DNA of 64,000 nucleotides. Source: Synaphobranchus kaupii (taxonomy: Eukaryota; Chordata; Actinopteri; Anguilliformes; Synaphobranchidae). Under the pieces are notes generated by a model. That model was given only the letters and a program-made list of their open reading frames with translations. It searched no databases and was not told the origin of the DNA. Position numbers and translations under genes: made by a program. Below are positions 62,091-64,000 of this stretch, piece after piece (the first letter of the stretch is position 1; each line of letters opens with the position of its first letter). Location: positions 33,701,402 to 33,765,401 of the forward strand of contig CM056387.1 of NCBI GenBank assembly GCA_029718625.1. Direction: 5' to 3'.

Positions 62091-62337
62091 GCACATTCTC
62101 ACGACCCTCGCGGAAGGGTGAGGTTTTTCGCGGAAGGGGTGGGATGTGTGAGCCCCCCAGTAGAAAAGCATTCACACGTCCCCTCATGTAAACAGGGACG
62201 GGGGTCCAGCTCTGTGTACGTACTGATGTCTGAAGGGAGGGGGTTATGGTTTGCAACAAGAAAGCAACCCGTAAAAAAGCCACAAGACCCCACACCCGAG
62301 ACGAAAAGAAACAGCTGATCTGCTGCGTGCGCACATG

Positions 62338-62344
62338 TGTGCGC

Positions 62345-62390
<46 letters not shown>
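62338..62390. repeat. (GT)n microsatellite with flank shared with 52160
   Basis: The GT run is preceded by gcgcgcgtgtg and followed by a segment similar to that after the GT array at 52078-52162 (gtgcccagt ... ggcct.tctg.ag.tttcta). Confidence 0.85.
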
Positions 62391-62394
<4 letters not shown>

Positions 62395-62475
62395 GTGCCC
62401 AGTTGAAATTAATAGGCCTCTCTGTAGCTTTCTATAAAATTCTGTAATAGAGTGAGGGATTACTTTAAACACATA

Positions 62476-62612
62476 GGGCCTGATTTACTAAGACCTTTAG
62501 CACATGCAAAACCAATAACATGACCAGTGATTGGTCATGGTATTTGTTTTGCACCAATCATTGGTCGTGTTATTAGTTATGCGTGTGCTAAAGGTCTCAG
62601 TAAATCAGGCCC
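62476..62612. mobile_element. Short palindromic MITE-like element, copy 2
   Basis: Ends gggcctgatttactaagacc and ggtctcagtaaatcaggccc are inverted repeats. The centre (accagtgattggtcat) is also self-complementary. It is related to 13428-13581 and flanked by ATA on both sides. Confidence 0.78.
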
Positions 62613-63015
62613 ATATTGTATTACTGTAGGAATGAGAGAGTGGGAAGTAGGTACAGTGCTCACACAGATGGCAGGAAGTTCATTTACCGCCATTTATCGA
62701 CTGCACTGGCGGATGGCATGCTGTCACGGAGACCATATGGCTCTAAAATATATACTGGTGAATAAACATCTTTGTCACCGACATAGATAACTGTTATAAC
62801 AAGTCAACTGGTTTTCATGTGAAATGTGCTTTATGTACAAAATTGCATTCTTAATATCCTTGTGTCAGTTGTTATACGCTAGTTATAATGTTCATGTGTT
62901 GTGATGAGTGCTATATCCATTATTTAGAGCTGGTTTACTAATATTTATTACTGTGGACAAATCTGAAACAATGTATTTTATTATATTTTAAATTATGTAT
63001 AGGTCAGTTATTCAT

Positions 63016-63118
63016 AATTTATTTAGCATTTATAAGTGGTCCTTTTATCAGGGTGTTGCCAAAGTCATACTAATATAAGGGCCACATATAAGGGCCACTT
63101 ATAAATGTTAAATAAATT
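63016..63118. repeat. Small inverted repeat, ~30-bp arms
   Basis: Left arm 63016-63046 and right arm 63090-63118 (aagggccacttataaatgtt...) are near-perfect complements around a 43-bp loop. Confidence 0.75.
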
Positions 63119-63119
63119 A

Positions 63120-64000
63120 TTAATAAATGGCAACAGTGAAATAAACAGCGGTATACAGTATGAGGAACTGTGATAAATCAAAGCAAGGGGAACCTGGGAT
63201 AATGTGACACAGAAAGAGATCCGACCACCCAGTGTGGTTGACAGATTGAGGAAGTTCCCCTTTACCAAACCCGAGCTGTACCACTGCCTGTGACTGTGGG
63301 GGTGGGTGCTTTCTGCACTGCTGACTCCGCACCGACTCTACATTATCAGATTCATTCTGAGAACGGTCACATTGGTCACGGAATTTGAGGGCTGCGTTAT
63401 TTTAGTTTTTAGGGAAATATTGCGTGCATGTCAAAAGAGGACCTTGCTGTAGACCTTCTTGGGAAAAAAATTTTGTTTGTGGTTTGTTCAATGTTTGGGT
63501 TAAAATAGCAAAGTGTAGCTTTACTACAAACGTCTGCAACCCAGAATGGTGATGGCTGGGACTCTTAGTTTGGTTATAGTGTACTTCGTTGATTGAAAAA
63601 ACTGTTTTTCTGTGCAATGGAGGTAATATTTTATTTTATATATTTATCGATACTTGTGACCACCTGGCAGCTTTGCAAAGGCTGGCATTGAGCCATTCAG
63701 GGTTCATGGGCTAAAGCAAGAAAATACATTTAAAACCAGTAAGAGAATTAAAATATAGTAAAAGTAAAAATAATAACTTAAAAAAGCAGTTTGTTTGCAG
63801 AAGGTTGTGAATATTACCACATTATGCGTCAAAAATAATCTTTAATAAAAATAATCTTATTTTCAGTTGGAAGCATTTCCTATGCAACTTGAGAAGGCAT
63901 AATATAAAAATCTGTTGACTTATATTTCACCTCTGTGGGGGGTGGGGGGGGGGGGAGCGGGACAATGGGACAACCCCCCACCTCCCCGAATTCCCACTTC
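63120..64000. other. Unassigned intergenic sequence
   Basis: No gene is recognised. It ends in a G-rich stretch (~63937-63955) at the window edge. Confidence 0.45.

Overview
This window is vertebrate nuclear DNA, almost certainly from a ray-finned (teleost) fish. The evidence is one intron-containing SOXE gene with fish-like protein sequence and short introns (444 and 609 bp), many copies of a tRNA-derived SINE typical of fish, fold-back DNA-transposon derivatives with TA or palindromic ends, a decayed L2/Rex1-type LINE tail, and very frequent long (GT)n, (GA)n and (G)n tracts. There is no sign of prokaryotic organisation, so most long open frames here are microsatellite or minisatellite translations rather than genes.

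The only gene I can support is sox9, on the + strand, with its coding sequence at 47313-49854. It has three coding exons (47313-47749, 48194-48441, 49051-49854) joined at the conserved SOX9 splice positions. A promoter-like segment carries two CCAAT boxes and a TTATAAAG box (46813-46873). The 3' UTR runs about 1.65 kb to an AATAAA at 51481. The protein has the SOXE dimerisation domain, HMG box, nuclear localisation signals, central transactivation region, a short glutamine-rich tract and the C-terminal transactivation domain. As written, the last exon has one extra G in a run of six (49617-49622). This throws the final ~80 residues out of frame, although the original frame resumes intact to its own stop, so a consensus error is the likeliest explanation.

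The ~47 kb upstream and ~12.5 kb downstream look like the cis-regulatory desert expected around SOX9. I see no second gene, tRNA gene or rRNA gene. Several unique, homeodomain-motif-rich blocks (near 10.4, 12.1, 14.8, 18.3, 20.5, 21.1, 26.9, 29.3, 32.6, 35.4, 35.8 and 44.2 kb) have the look of conserved noncoding enhancers. The best specific candidate is an inverted SOX-site pair at 44175-44199, about 2.7 kb upstream of the inferred start, which is suited to SOX9 dimers and possible autoregulation.

The rest is repeat-rich: a GT-based compound minisatellite (3.47-4.19 kb), a 24/25-bp minisatellite running into CA/TA repeats (8.03-8.5 kb), a 28-bp minisatellite broken by a 500-N assembly gap (33501-34000), an 18-bp minisatellite organised into two almost identical 360-bp higher-order units (57.7-58.46 kb), a ~0.92-kb fold-back element (36366-37289), two related short palindromic elements (13.4 and 62.5 kb), several further inverted repeats, and at least ten SINE fragments.
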